Below are positions 29,848-40,809 of a stretch of 64,000 bases of DNA, one piece after another. This DNA is from Euborellia annulipes. Its lineage: Eukaryota > Arthropoda > Insecta > Dermaptera > Anisolabididae. Position numbers and translations under genes: made by a program. Below the pieces are notes generated by a model. That model made no database searches. It saw only the letters and a list, made by a program, of their open reading frames with translations, and was not told the origin of the DNA. The stretch is from the NCBI GenBank assembly GCA_023213315.1, contig JAKCPI010010687.1, positions 23,721-87,720 on the forward strand. Reading direction: 5' to 3'. Every line of letters begins with the position of its first letter. Positions within the stretch are counted from its first letter, which is position 1.

Positions 29848-30753
29848 AAAATCTGGTGTGTCAACCACAGAACTGTGCGACCAGTCACATTAGATTTTTT
29901 GTTCTTTTAGTTTTCTCCAATATATTAAAATTCAAGATGTAAAATTTATAAAGATAGCAAAATATTTATATATATGAAGTACAAGAGTAAAGTAGTCTTC
30001 AATCAAATGTGAGGCCAAAATGAGAATATAAATTTTAAAGAGGTTCTAAAAAATAATTTTAATCAAAATCGTTAGAGCCCATTTTGAGAAATTCGAAAAA
30101 AAAAAACTGAAAAAGTACTAGTAATCTTTGACAGATTTTGGTCAAAAGCTTATTTTCACACCTCAGGAGGGTGCCTAACTTAAATATAAAATTTCAATTC
30201 CTTAGCTCAATTCCTTCATGCTTAAAATCGTTACACAGACAGGTCAACCAAAATCTCGACATCGAATTTTTCGATCGCAATACTTTCTATATATATGCAT
30301 AGGCGCCGGAACTGGGGGGGGGCAAGGGTAATTGCCCCCCTGACATCCTATGGGGGGGGGGGGCAATATGTCTTCTTTTATTTCATTTATTTTTAAAAAT
30401 GATATATTTTTACTTTTGAAAAATAAAATCTAAATTTAAAAAAATTAAAAGAGTAAGAAATTCATTTTTTTCCAAATTTTTTCCAAAAATTTTTGATAAA
30501 ATCACTAGCAAATTTTTTTAAATTTTAATTTTATTAAAATTGTGATTTTATTTAAAATTTTTAAAGCTTTATAGTAGATTTGTTTTTGTTTTATACTATT
30601 TGAACATATTAAATTATTTTAATTTTCTAAAAAAAAATTTTTTGCCCCCCCCCCCCCCTGATTCAAATTCAGTTCCGGGGGCCCTGTATATATATATATA
30701 TATATATACAGGGCCCCCTATATACATTCCTTATATAGGTAAGAGAAAGTAAA
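29848..30753 (+). mobile_element. TH element interrupted by a hAT-like element
   Basis: The degraded CTGGTGTGTC hairpin at the left is followed by the body to 30297. It resumes after the insertion as GGTAAGAGAAAGTAAAA at about 30738-30753. The right end lies beyond 30686-30720. Confidence 0.75.
30298..30686. mobile_element. hAT-like element nested in TH copy
   Basis: Termini CATAGGCGCCGGAACTGGG and inverted CAGGGCCCCCGGAACTGA, with flanks TATATATG and TATATATA (7 of 8). C/G homopolymers sit just inside both ends. A perfect palindrome (CAGGGCCC..TA run..GGGCCCTG) at 30679-30718 extends past the right border. Confidence 0.65.
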
Positions 30754-31555
30754 AATTATTCTATTATAATTAAAATGAAATTATCATTTGAAGAAAAAAT
30801 GTTTTATATTTTAAAACAAAGCCTATTCCACTTATATTCGAGGATTATTTAAATAATATAACTGAGTATTTAGAGAAAATATTATTGCTACGAATGTTTT
30901 TCTTTGTTGTTGTTGTTGTTTTGATTGCGGTCTTGAGTAGGGTTAAAGAAAGAGAAAAAACCTGCAGAACAAGTGCAATTTTTCCATCTTCTTCAGTTAA
31001 AGAAAGAAAGAAAGGAAATAGTGAGTGAGTAGTACCAGGGAGAGTGGGGGGGAGTGGGGGGAGAAGGAAAAGTAGGGGAGGTTAACTCTTGGTTGTTAAA
31101 AATTTAGTGAAGAAAACAAAATCCCAGGGGCCGAAATGGATTGAATTCTTCTGCCTTTGATTTGTACAGGATCCATCAGAGAGCTGAGATGCTGCACTAG
31201 TCATTCTCTCCCTCTCTCTCTTTTTCTTTCAAACACACACACACTCACACAAACGCACAGATAAATACTCTCCTAGGAAAACCAGTTTGCCCAGCTAAGG
31301 TCATCGCTACCCATGGGCAGTTCACTTTACACGGAGATCCAACCGTTTTTATTTTTTCTCTCTCTTCAAACTAAATTTCAAATCAAGAATTAGAAAATAA
31401 AAGTATATAAATTCGAATTTTTTCGCCGCCGATCCCGCACCGCGGGATTAATAATGGCGAGGACAGAAGAAGAAGAAATTCGAATTTTTTGAAAAGTTTC
31501 ATATGAGAATAAGACAAAAATTTATTTTTTTCATTAAAGTTATGTTTAAAATTTC

Positions 31556-31836
31556 AATAAAAAAAATCTAGTGTGACTGATCGCACAGGACAACTTTCTC
31601 TTACCTTTGGTGATGGCAAAATTGAAATATAAATATATAATGAGAAAATACATTTTAAAGAGGATCTAAAAAATAATTGATTTATGAAGGAGCGAATGTT
31701 GAAAAAATCGAAAAAACTGAAAAAGTACATCAGTAGAGTACTAGTACTTTTTGTCAGATTTTGTTCAAAAGCTTCGTGTCACGTCCCAGGGGGTACCTAA
31801 CTTAAATATAAATTTTCAACCTCTTTTCGTTTTGTT

Positions 31837-31868
<32 letters not shown>

Positions 31869-32020
31869 GACCATGCTGCGAAAACCCCTTTTTTGGACTC
31901 AGGGGACCTCAAAACTTATATATCCGTCAAAATCTCGACATCGAATTTTTGACATGAATCCAATACTTCGATTTATATATATATTATTACAAATATACAT
32001 AGGTAAGAGAAAGTAAAAAT
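31556..32020 (+). mobile_element. TH element, internally deleted
   Basis: Starts AAAAAATCTAGTGTGACTGA and jumps into the body near TATAATGAGAAAATACATTT. It holds a CA microsatellite (about 31840-31863) and ends GGTAAGAGAAAGTAAAAA. Confidence 0.75.
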
Positions 32021-33589
32021 AGTCAATAAGATTAAAATATAATTTTTAATTACAAATAAAACATTATAAATTTATTTGCGCATTCCAAACTCAGCATTCT
32101 TTTCTTTCTCTTCTAACAAAAAGGAATCCGACAACTCTAGAGAAAACAATTTGCGAGTTATGCATTTGTATATTTTTGAAAAAGAGAAAATTTGTAAAAT
32201 TTTAGTCAACAAGAATATAACTTGAGTGTAAAATAAAATTTCAATTATAACCATAGTCAGATATGTGATATGTGGGGAGGGGGGGGGGGTCAAATCCAGT
32301 GACGTCATTTCAGTTTTTGCTTAGGGGGAGACAAAAAATTATTCCTCTATATTTTTATCTATATTATCTTCTATACTTATTTATTTTATTTATAAATAAA
32401 AATATAAAAGAGAAATATAATTAATTAATTTTTCTGTTTAACTGTGGTTCATTTGTAAAAATTACAACGTATCGGCCACACTTTCTGAGAGCTTTCCTCA
32501 AGTACAAGATTACAATGGTTATTAAATCTTAAGACAATCTCATTTGGCTTGAATAGTTTATATTTATTCATCATTAGCAACTCCCCCCCCCCCCCCAAAA
32601 AAAAAGTAATCTGGCTTCGGTCCTGATTATGACATTTACTATAGCACCAAAAAAATTTAGAAGGTCAACCTTTTCACATTTTTTAATTAAATTGCACACT
32701 TTTCTACTTTTATTTTTATAAATGTTGAAAAATAACTCTAAATCAAGAAGAGATTTTATTTTATTCTTTGAAAGTGTTTCCCCAGGTCTGTTACCGTTAG
32801 TGGACGTTTTTTCCGGCCAGGCAAGCAAGCAAGCAAGTAGATAGAAGAGAGAGAGAAAGAGAGAGTCAGGTAAAGAAAGAGGGAGAGGGAGAGAGCATCC
32901 CTTCGTTGGTTGCCCTTTGCCTTGGCTGCCCTTGCCTTCTTGCTTGCATGCTCAGGCATCCCAAGGCAAAAGCAGGTGTGCATCAGGCAACTTAATTCAA
33001 AATCCCACTCGTCTAAATATCCATATCTAACCGAATTTGAATAAAATTAATCACACATTTTGAAATTTTATTTTATTGTAGCGACATTATTCGATAATAA
33101 ACAAAGATCATATTAAAATATATCACTGTTTATTGAAATGAAGGAGTTTTTATTAATTATTTTAAATTAATTTTTCATCTCCTTTTATTAAATAAAAAAT
33201 AATGCTCCTAACGACATTAATGGCTTGCAGGGAAACAGGTTTTTTTTTTGAAAACTTGAAATTGAACCCAATGTTTGTATTTATTTGAAAATGATAAACA
33301 AGAAAAAGCTAGTCCAACTATATTTTGTTTGAGGAACAAGCTTTCTTCGTTCTAATGTGTATTCATGGGTGGAGGGACGTGTGGAAAAGGGCCAGCCAGA
33401 CCTCAGGCTAAAAAAAAAATTCGATAAAACAAAAGAAAAAAAAAGTGCAAAATTCATAACCACTCATTATGGGACTAACAATAAAAAATTTTATTTGTGC
33501 TTCCCTCCATCCCCAATAATAATCCTTACTCCATTACTGAATATAACTTTTTACAAACTACGATAAAAGAAAATGATTTTTTTATGTCA

Positions 33590-34285
33590 AGATATATTTA
33601 GTTACCGCTGATATATTATAATTCAAGATGTAAAGTTTGTAACCATGGCAATCATTTCAATTTCTCCTTCTTTCCTATGAAGCACAAGAGTAAAGTGTGC
33701 TTCAAAAGAATTCAAGGGCAAAATGAGAATATACATTTTAAAAAACATCTAAGAAATAATTGATTTTTGAATTTTATTCAAAATCGTTGGAACGAATTTT
33801 GAGAAAATCGAAAAAACTGAAGAAGTACACCAGTAAAGTACTTGTACTTTTTGGCCGATTTTGTTCAAAAGCTTATTTTTATGCCTCAGCGGGGTGCGTA
33901 ACTTAAATATAAAATTTCAACCTCCTAGCTCAATTCCTTCATTCTTTAAATTGAACACACAAACACAGAGACAGACCATGTTGAGAAAACCACTTTTTTG
34001 GATTCACGGGACCTCAAAACGTGTATATCCATCGAATTTTTGACATGAATCCAATACTTTCTCTATATATAGGCATGGACGTAACTAGAGAATTTGGCTG
34101 GGGGGCCATGGGACTAGCCATCCTCGATGGGGGGGGGGGGGACATGGGACCAGCAATCCTCCGGGGGGCCTGGAAACCCCCATATTTTCTCAATTTTTCT
34201 TGGGGCAGGGAGCTTTCTGGGGGGGGCCGGGACCCCCTCGGCACCCCCCTAGTTACGCCCATGTATATACGTAAGAGAAAGTAAA
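33590..34285 (+). mobile_element. TH element interrupted by a hAT-like MITE
   Basis: Body from TTTAGTTACCGCTGATATAT to TTGACATGAATCCAATACTT, then the insertion 34074-34263, then GTAAGAGAAAGTAAAA. The large terminal hairpin is missing at the left. Confidence 0.75.
34074..34263. mobile_element. hAT-like MITE nested in TH copy
   Basis: Termini CATGGACGTAACTAGAG and inverted CATGGGCGTAACTAGGG. Duplication TATATAGG / TATATACG (7 of 8). The core carries GGGG runs and the AGCTTTCTGGGG word shared with 28565-28745. Confidence 0.72.
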
Positions 34286-35286
34286 ATGATTTTGCAATTA
34301 AATAATAATTGAAAATATCAATTTATATTTATTTTCTTTGGTTACGTTAATTATGATAAAACTTAACATGTCTATTAATATTTCGAAAAATTTACACTTT
34401 CTTTATAGTAGATTGTTAAAAAAAAATATTTCCCGAATAAGTGAAAGTTTTTTCTCAAATAAATAGGAAAGGTCAGGTAAATTAATATCCTTGGTTGTCT
34501 AGTAGAAGCAGTTGGGAATAATAATGCGCTAAGCGAAAAGTCATGTTAAACTGAGATTGACAGCTCATCCCTTAAGGTCTTTGACTCATAGAGAGAAAGA
34601 GAGAGAATTTAGTTCCAATGAGAGAGTGAGAGAGAGTTTATTCGATTAAAAGATAATGAAAGAGAGGTTTTTGGTACAGGATGGATGACCATCTCTATCC
34701 TCCAAGAGTAGAGAATGAAGGTGTTCTCATCTAAGATGGATGTGTTTTTATAGAGTATATAGTGTGTGTGTGTATGTACGAGGCAAAAAGAGCCCAAGTC
34801 CAAGTCTTGACTCTTGGTTCTTGCCACGCCAGCAAGAAAGAGGCAAGCAAAGCGCATTCCTCACGGAGTTGCCTCCAGGCCCGGGCCAGCCAAGCCTCTC
34901 GGCCTCTCTCCCTTCTATTTTATAAATACAAGTATATACTATGGGTATAAGCCCTTTCCCTCCTCCCTTATCTAAAACCGCACTCAATTTAAATAAAAAA
35001 GTGTTCCTGTATTCTCTTGTGTGTCTTTTTTGCACTAACTACTTTGGAGATCTTTTAACCAGTTTTCAAAATACTCAATTTAAATATATATAATTAGTAA
35101 TAAAAAATAAATTTTTATTAATATAAGTAATAATTATTTATGATAGTTGTTTGGCGGAGTTCAACAAGTTTCATAATTTATTCTTAGTGGTTGTGCTGCC
35201 AGTTTTCAAAAAGGGTAAAAAAAGTATTTTTATAATGAAATTTGAGGATATTAGAGTTAGAGGTAAATGTACCGGGCTATATATGA

Positions 35287-35550
35287 TATTTTTACTTTCT
35301 CTTACCTCTATATATCTTAATATAAAGAGAGAGAAAGTATTGGATTCATGTCAAAAATTCGATGTCGAGATGGATATACTCGTTTTGAGATCCCCTGAAT
35401 CCAAAAAAGTGGTTTTCGCGAACTGGTCTCTCTGTGTGTGTGTGTCTGTGAACAAAATATCTCAAGAACGAAAAGAGCTAGGAAGTTAAATTTTAAGTTA
35501 GGCACCCCCATGGAACGTGACACGAAGCTTTTGAACAAAGAGTACATAAG
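35287..35550 (-). mobile_element. TH element, short copy
   Basis: TTTTACTTTCTCTTACC hairpin end, then the body to AGCTTTTGAACAAAG. Sequence breaks off into an unrelated G-run region. Confidence 0.7.
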
Positions 35551-35715
35551 ATTTTTTTATTTTAATTTTTTCTCGGGGGGAGGGGGCGATCGCCCCGTCT
35601 ACCCCCCCCCCCCTTTCAACACGTTCCTGTCTCTACCAATAAAATGTGCGGTTATACCTAAATAAGTCATATTTGCAGCTGATTCCCAACAATCAGTCCC
35701 CAAGCTCTTATGGAA

Positions 35716-35762
35716 GGGTAAGAGAAAATTGTGCTAGGCGCCAGTCACACCAGATTTTTTTA
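35716..35762 (-). mobile_element. TH terminal-hairpin remnant
   Basis: GGTAAGAGAAAATTGTGCTA, GGCGCCAGTCACACCAGATT: half of the large hairpin, as at 24556. Confidence 0.5.
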
Positions 35763-36056
35763 AGAAGCGAGCCCGAAATTTTGGTGAAGGAAAGGCAGAG
35801 ATGCAGTGGCATATTCAAGGATGAGAGTGTAATGCGGGAAATAATGATTTAGTATATTTTAATTCTGGATACAAATTAGCATTCAAAAAAGAACTTTTGT
35901 ATCAACATATTCATTTTTTTTCTGTTCAAAGGGGTGGGAGAGGGGGTCTGGGAGCTGTAGTGCGCGCACTGGTTAAAGCCATGCAAATAAACAGAAATGA
36001 TGAAAGAACTATTTTTTTTGGCCAATAAAGTCTAAATTGCATGTGGAGATGGCAGA

Positions 36057-36200
36057 CAGTGGCATAACGTACACCCCTTCAAACCACGAGGTGCGGGGGG
36101 GGAGGGGGGGCGGACCCTGTGGAGGTCCGGCGGGCCGGGCCTTGACAAAAATTTCGGATTACGCGGCAAAAATTTTCAGCTAAAATACGTTATGCCGCTG
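36057..36200. mobile_element. hAT-like MITE with perfect 8-bp duplication
   Basis: Termini CAGTGGCATAACGTACACC and inverted CAGCGGCATAACGTATTTT. The duplication ATGGCAGA at 36049-36056 and 36201-36208 is exact. 144 bp with a GC-rich core. Confidence 0.85.
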
Positions 36201-37399
36201 ATGGCAGAGTATTCCAAACAACATAAACAAATAAATCTTTGATACAGGTTAATTAAACTGATAATATTAATGAATGAATCATTTGTAATTACCCCTATAT
36301 GCCACTGCATTCATTTCATCAATTTGACTCAATATTGAATGAATATTATATTAATTAATTATTATTATAGCATGGGAAAGTAATGAAATATATTTTTCTT
36401 TAAATAATAAATAAATATGTTCAATAGTCAATTTAGCCTTTAATGCCAGATCCTTATTTAAATTCCCAATAAGACCGAAAAGATTTATTTAAATTAATCA
36501 CTCAGTATAACAGTCAGTAATCATGTTATTTATTAGGTATAATAGCATTGTTTCAAAGTTCTAACATGGCAAAAAGTCCTTAAAAATTCTTTTAAGTTCA
36601 ATATTTACGAATTTGATGGCGCTTATTAAAAAATATTACAGATTAAATATAATGTTTAGGCGAAACAAGTTGCTTCAAAATTTTTTCCCTCCCTCAGGTT
36701 CTAATATGCTTGCAAACAATACCCTCAGAGCAGGTAAAAAGAAATCTTGTCAGTTAAAAATAAATCCCTAAACTGGTCTGGAAATTATTTATTGGACCCC
36801 ATCGTTGGTGAGCACCTTGAAAGGAGGCAGAAGGGTCTGTTCCGTTTTTGTTTCGAAGTTTAAGGGGTGCTGTCTCCCTTTAGGGTTGGTAACTGGCTCC
36901 TTTGGGGAACATGAACCCTCATCTTGGTCCCTTCTTCGTAAGGGTCGACAACCAGATATTTTGTATCCCTATTCTTTCTTTCCCTCATCTGCTAAAATTA
37001 TTTTTAACTGAAATTAGTAATGGAAAATTTTTTTAAAAATTAAATAAAAAAATTATATTCTTATGTTTTTGAAGGTAACGAGATTAAAAAAAAAAAAATT
37101 TAAATTAATTAAGGGGAAGAAATTATTTGATCCAGAATGGTTCTAGAAAATTTTGATGGTAGGGCATTACAAGAGGGGAAATTAAATTCAGATATTTTTT
37201 CATCTCATTTTAAAATTTATCTTCTCTACAATTAACGAAGCGCCAGGCTGTACTACGGGCCAGCTTGGATCTATAATTTCAAAATCCTAAATTATGGAAA
37301 TAATAAATCAAGGAATAAAAAGAGAATATATTAATCACTTAATTAAATAAAAACGAATTTTTGATCAAAATATATAATCTCTATATGGAATGAGCTCTC

Positions 37400-37862
37400 T
37401 CAAAAAAAAATCTGGTATGACTGGTCGCACAGCACACAACTTTCTTTTACTTTCGGTAATCGAAAGTTGTGTTCTGTACTTGTCACACCAGATTTTTTGT
37501 GTTGGCATATGATTAGTTTCCAACAGCACGGTACATTCGAATTTTAAGTAGTAGGGTAGTAAGTAGTGTAGGGAAAAATATCTATATTTTGTTACCTTAG
37601 CAACCATTTCTCTTAACTTTCTATGAAGTACAAGAGTAAAGTGGTGTTCAGAATATTTCAATGGCAAAATGAGAATATACATTTTAAAGAGCATCTAAAA
37701 AAATATTTGATTTTTGAATTTTAATCAAAATCGTTGAAGTGAATTTTGAGAAAATCAAAAAAAAAAAAAAAAAAAAAAAAAAACTGAAAAATTACATCAG
37801 TAAAGTACAACCTCCTAACTCTTTTCATTCTTGAAATATTTTGTTCACAGACACACAGACGG

Positions 37863-37899
<37 letters not shown>

Positions 37900-38018
37900 G
37901 ATCATGTCGCGAAAACCGTTTTTTTTGGATTCAGGGGACCTCAAAACGTGTAAATCCATCAAAATCTCGACATCGAATTCTCTCTCTATATATTAACATA
38001 TATAAAGGTAAGAGAGAG
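37400..38018 (+). mobile_element. TH element, near full length
   Basis: AAATCTGGTATGACTGGTCG hairpin pairs with the TGTGTTCTGTACTTGTCAC side. The body includes a 29-bp A run and a CA repeat, and it ends GGTAAGAGAGAGTAA. Confidence 0.82.
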
Positions 38019-38552
38019 TAATAATAAATCAGGAGTGATTTGCCTAAATTTTGAAAAAATGCGTTTTAAGTACATTTCTTGATGATGGATTTATATCAAA
38101 AGTTAATACAGATCTTCAATTTTAACCAGAACCACATACCAACGAAAATTAAGGGTCATACATTTTTTTTACTTTCACTCTCCTTCCTCTGAAGAAATAG
38201 AACCATTGAAGAAAAAAATCACGTACACTTAATTAAAGATTAAATAAAAATCTATTATTTTTCTTTATTATTTCGATAAAGCTAGCTATGTGATCGTTCA
38301 AGTAAAAACATAATAAGGAGGATAATTAAAATGTATGAGAATATAAGCGAGGGGAGTCGAGGCGTGGGAAGGAGACCCAAAGCATGAAATGAGGAGAAAA
38401 AAAAGCACAAATCGTGCCGATTGGACCCACAAGACCTTTTCTTTGCTTTCTAAATGATAAATAACAACAAATTGTGAGTTGAATATTTTATAGTATCATA
38501 TATACAAATTTAAAAACAATGATCAAAAGAAAAATTTATTTAAAAAAATGCT

Positions 38553-38742
38553 CTAGTACTTTTTAGCAGTTTTTGTTCAAAAGCTTATTTTGAATGTCTG
38601 GGAGGGTGCCTAAGTTAAATATAAAATTTCAATTCCTTCATGCTTAAAATCGTTACACACAGACTGACAGACCAATTTGCATGACCCATTTTTTGGACTC
38701 AGGGGACTTCAAAACGTGAATATCCGTCAAAATCTCGACTCA
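38553..38742 (+). mobile_element. TH element fragment
   Basis: CTCTAGTACTTTTTAGCAG to AAAATCTCGACTCAG; both hairpin ends are missing. Confidence 0.6.
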
Positions 38743-38842
38743 GTTACCAAATATATTATTTTCGAATTTTTTGATTAAAAAAAAATATATAGATCTATAT
38801 AGTTAAAAAGACTACAGCAGCATGTAGGCATAAATAATATTT

Positions 38843-39465
38843 TTACTTTCTTTTACCTATATATGTTAATATATAGAGAGAAAGTACTGGATTCATGCAG
38901 TGGCGTAACGTACGCCCCCGCAGACCCCGCGTTGCGGACCTTGGGGGGCCCACGGGCCAGGCCAGGCTAAAAAACTGTATCTCTTCAGGGGTCCGATAAA
39001 AACGGAAAAATTTAGATAAAAAAAAAAATAATGAAAATTTCTCTTTGAGAGGACCCGGAGCTCTCAGGTTTCAGGGATATTCGGTATTTTAAAAATATTT
39101 TTTGTATGGTCTAACAATGGGGCCCGAAATAAAGGGTTATGGGGGGGCCCAGCTAAAAAACGTTACGCCATTGGATTCATGTCAAAAATTTGGATATCAA
39201 ATGGCTTAAATAAGAATGCCTGGACCCCCAATAGATAATTGCTAAAATACTGAGTATCGTAAAAACTCTTATTTGGCTTAAGTTGCCGAAAAGACTGTGT
39301 GTATGTGTGTGAATGGGAAGTTAGTTTTTTTAATGTACTCTACTGTCGGAAACTTAATATATGCCGACACAAAAAATCTGGTGTCACAAGCACAGAACAC
39401 AACTTTCGATTACCAAAGGTAAGAAATAGCTGTGTGCTCTGCGACGTCACACCAGATTTTTATTA
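38843..39465 (-). mobile_element. TH element with hAT-like insertion and internal deletion
   Basis: TTTTTACTTTCTTTTACC end, insertion 38898-39173, short body (ATTCATGTCAAAAATTTGG), then the large hairpin at 39365-39462 (AATCTGGTGTCACAAGCACA through GACGTCACACCAGATTT). Confidence 0.7.
38898..39173. mobile_element. hAT-like element nested in TH copy, perfect duplication
   Basis: Termini CAGTGGCGTAACGTACG and inverted CAATGGCGTAACGTTTT. Exact 8-bp duplication GATTCATG at 38890-38897 and 39174-39181, which is TH sequence (GGATTCATGTC). Length 276 bp. Confidence 0.87.
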
Positions 39466-39919
39466 TTATTCCCTCTCTCAAGTTTTTTCTTAGAATAAAA
39501 ATGATCTCTCTCTCTCTCTCTAATGACATGCTGTAGGATATTATTATGAAAAATTGTCTATTTGACCTTGAATTCTTTTTTGTTTTTAGTCAATTCAATA
39601 CCATAAAAAAAAAGATAAAATTTCTAAAGAGAAATTGATGTTTACATTCAGATAGGTAAAAGATTAATAAAATTATTCTGATAATCTTATTTAATGATGT
39701 AAAATAAATTCTAATAATATTTATTTTTTGAAATTATTGCAATTGCAATTTGCGCAACAATCAAATGATTGTTGGTCTTTAAAGACCCCTACGTTGTGGA
39801 TGATATATTATACTTTTTTTGTATATATCATATATACAAAAAAAAGTTTTATTAATGAAAAAAAAAACTTGAATTAAATAATTGAAAATTAAACTAAAGA
39901 AAAGGGTGTTTATTTGAAT

Positions 39920-40100
39920 GGTTTTATTTATAGCTGAATTGGTGAGTATAATTGAAGGGCTGATGATTCAGATAGGGGTCCAATTGAGGCGCCCGAGCCC
40001 TGATCCGGGTTGCAGGGTAGTAGGACACGCGTCCACGACGAACGTCGTCCAAACCCGCATCAATCGCCCTCAGAACCATCAACATCCTGAAGAACTAAAT
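39920..40100. other. GC-richer block of unknown nature
   Basis: About 140 bp (CCAATTGAGGCGCCCGAGCC, CACGCGTCCACGACGAACG) stand out from AT-rich flanks and are open in frames on both strands. I recognise no protein and see no paired splice sites, so I do not call an exon. Confidence 0.3.
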
Positions 40101-40425
40101 AGTAAAATATTATTTATATGTGAAATATTTGTTTACTATGGATTTTGATTAGTTTATCTTATTCTAATAGATCAAATTACATTTAATTGAGCTTAATCTT
40201 TGAAATTAATTTTTCATCTGTTTTTGGTTAATTTCAACAATGAGGGAGAAAATATACAGACTTTGGAGTCGGGAGGAATAAAACCAGCGAGTGGGTTGAA
40301 GACCTTTACACTTTATTCGAGACAAACGTTTCGGCAACCATAACAGCCGCTATCTTCAAAGAAATTTCTTCAGATACTTCATTGGCAACCATTACAGCCG
40401 CCGTCTTCAGTGCCAATGAAAGTAT

Positions 40426-40462
40426 CTGAAGAAATGGCGGCTGTTCTGGTTGCCGAAATATT
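40426..40462 (+). ncRNA. hammerhead-like motif, partial
   Basis: CTGAAGA, a stem II around GGCGGC..TTGCC, then GAAATATT. The final base is T where C is usual, and stem I pairing is poor. Confidence 0.35.
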
Positions 40463-40481
40463 TGTCCTGAATAGAGTGCAA

Positions 40482-40809
40482 GGCTGAACGCACACCAATT
40501 GAGCAAAACTCTCTTGGACAAAACGTTTTGCTCAATGTCATAATCTATGTGCGTTAGTATTGGACCCCAAATATTTTGTCATTGAGCATTTTTGCTCAAA
40601 GGCCGAACATTTTGCCAACTCGCACCGATTAGACAAAAACGCTCAATGGCAAAACATTTTGTTCAATGATGTCGAATTATGCTCAATTGTGTTTTGCCTC
40701 CTCGGTGTGCGTGGACCCATAGAAAAGCATTGAAAAAACAGTTTCAGGCACGATTAGTCAAAAACGTTTTGTCTAAGAGCGTTTTTGCTCAATTGGTGTG
40801 CGTTCAGCC
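40482..40809. mobile_element. PIF/Harbinger-like hairpin MITE, copy 1
   Basis: Termini GGCTGAACGCACACCAATTG and inverted GGCTGAACGCACACCAATTG. Inside are repeated CAAAACGTTTTGCTCAATG-type words. Compared with the uninterrupted left arm of the host foldback, the site shows a 3-bp TTA (now TTA/TTG on the minus strand) duplication. Confidence 0.72.

Noticed and set aside
39918..40148. Possible exon around a GC-richer block
   Set aside because: Open on both strands, no splice-site pair and no homologue recognised.
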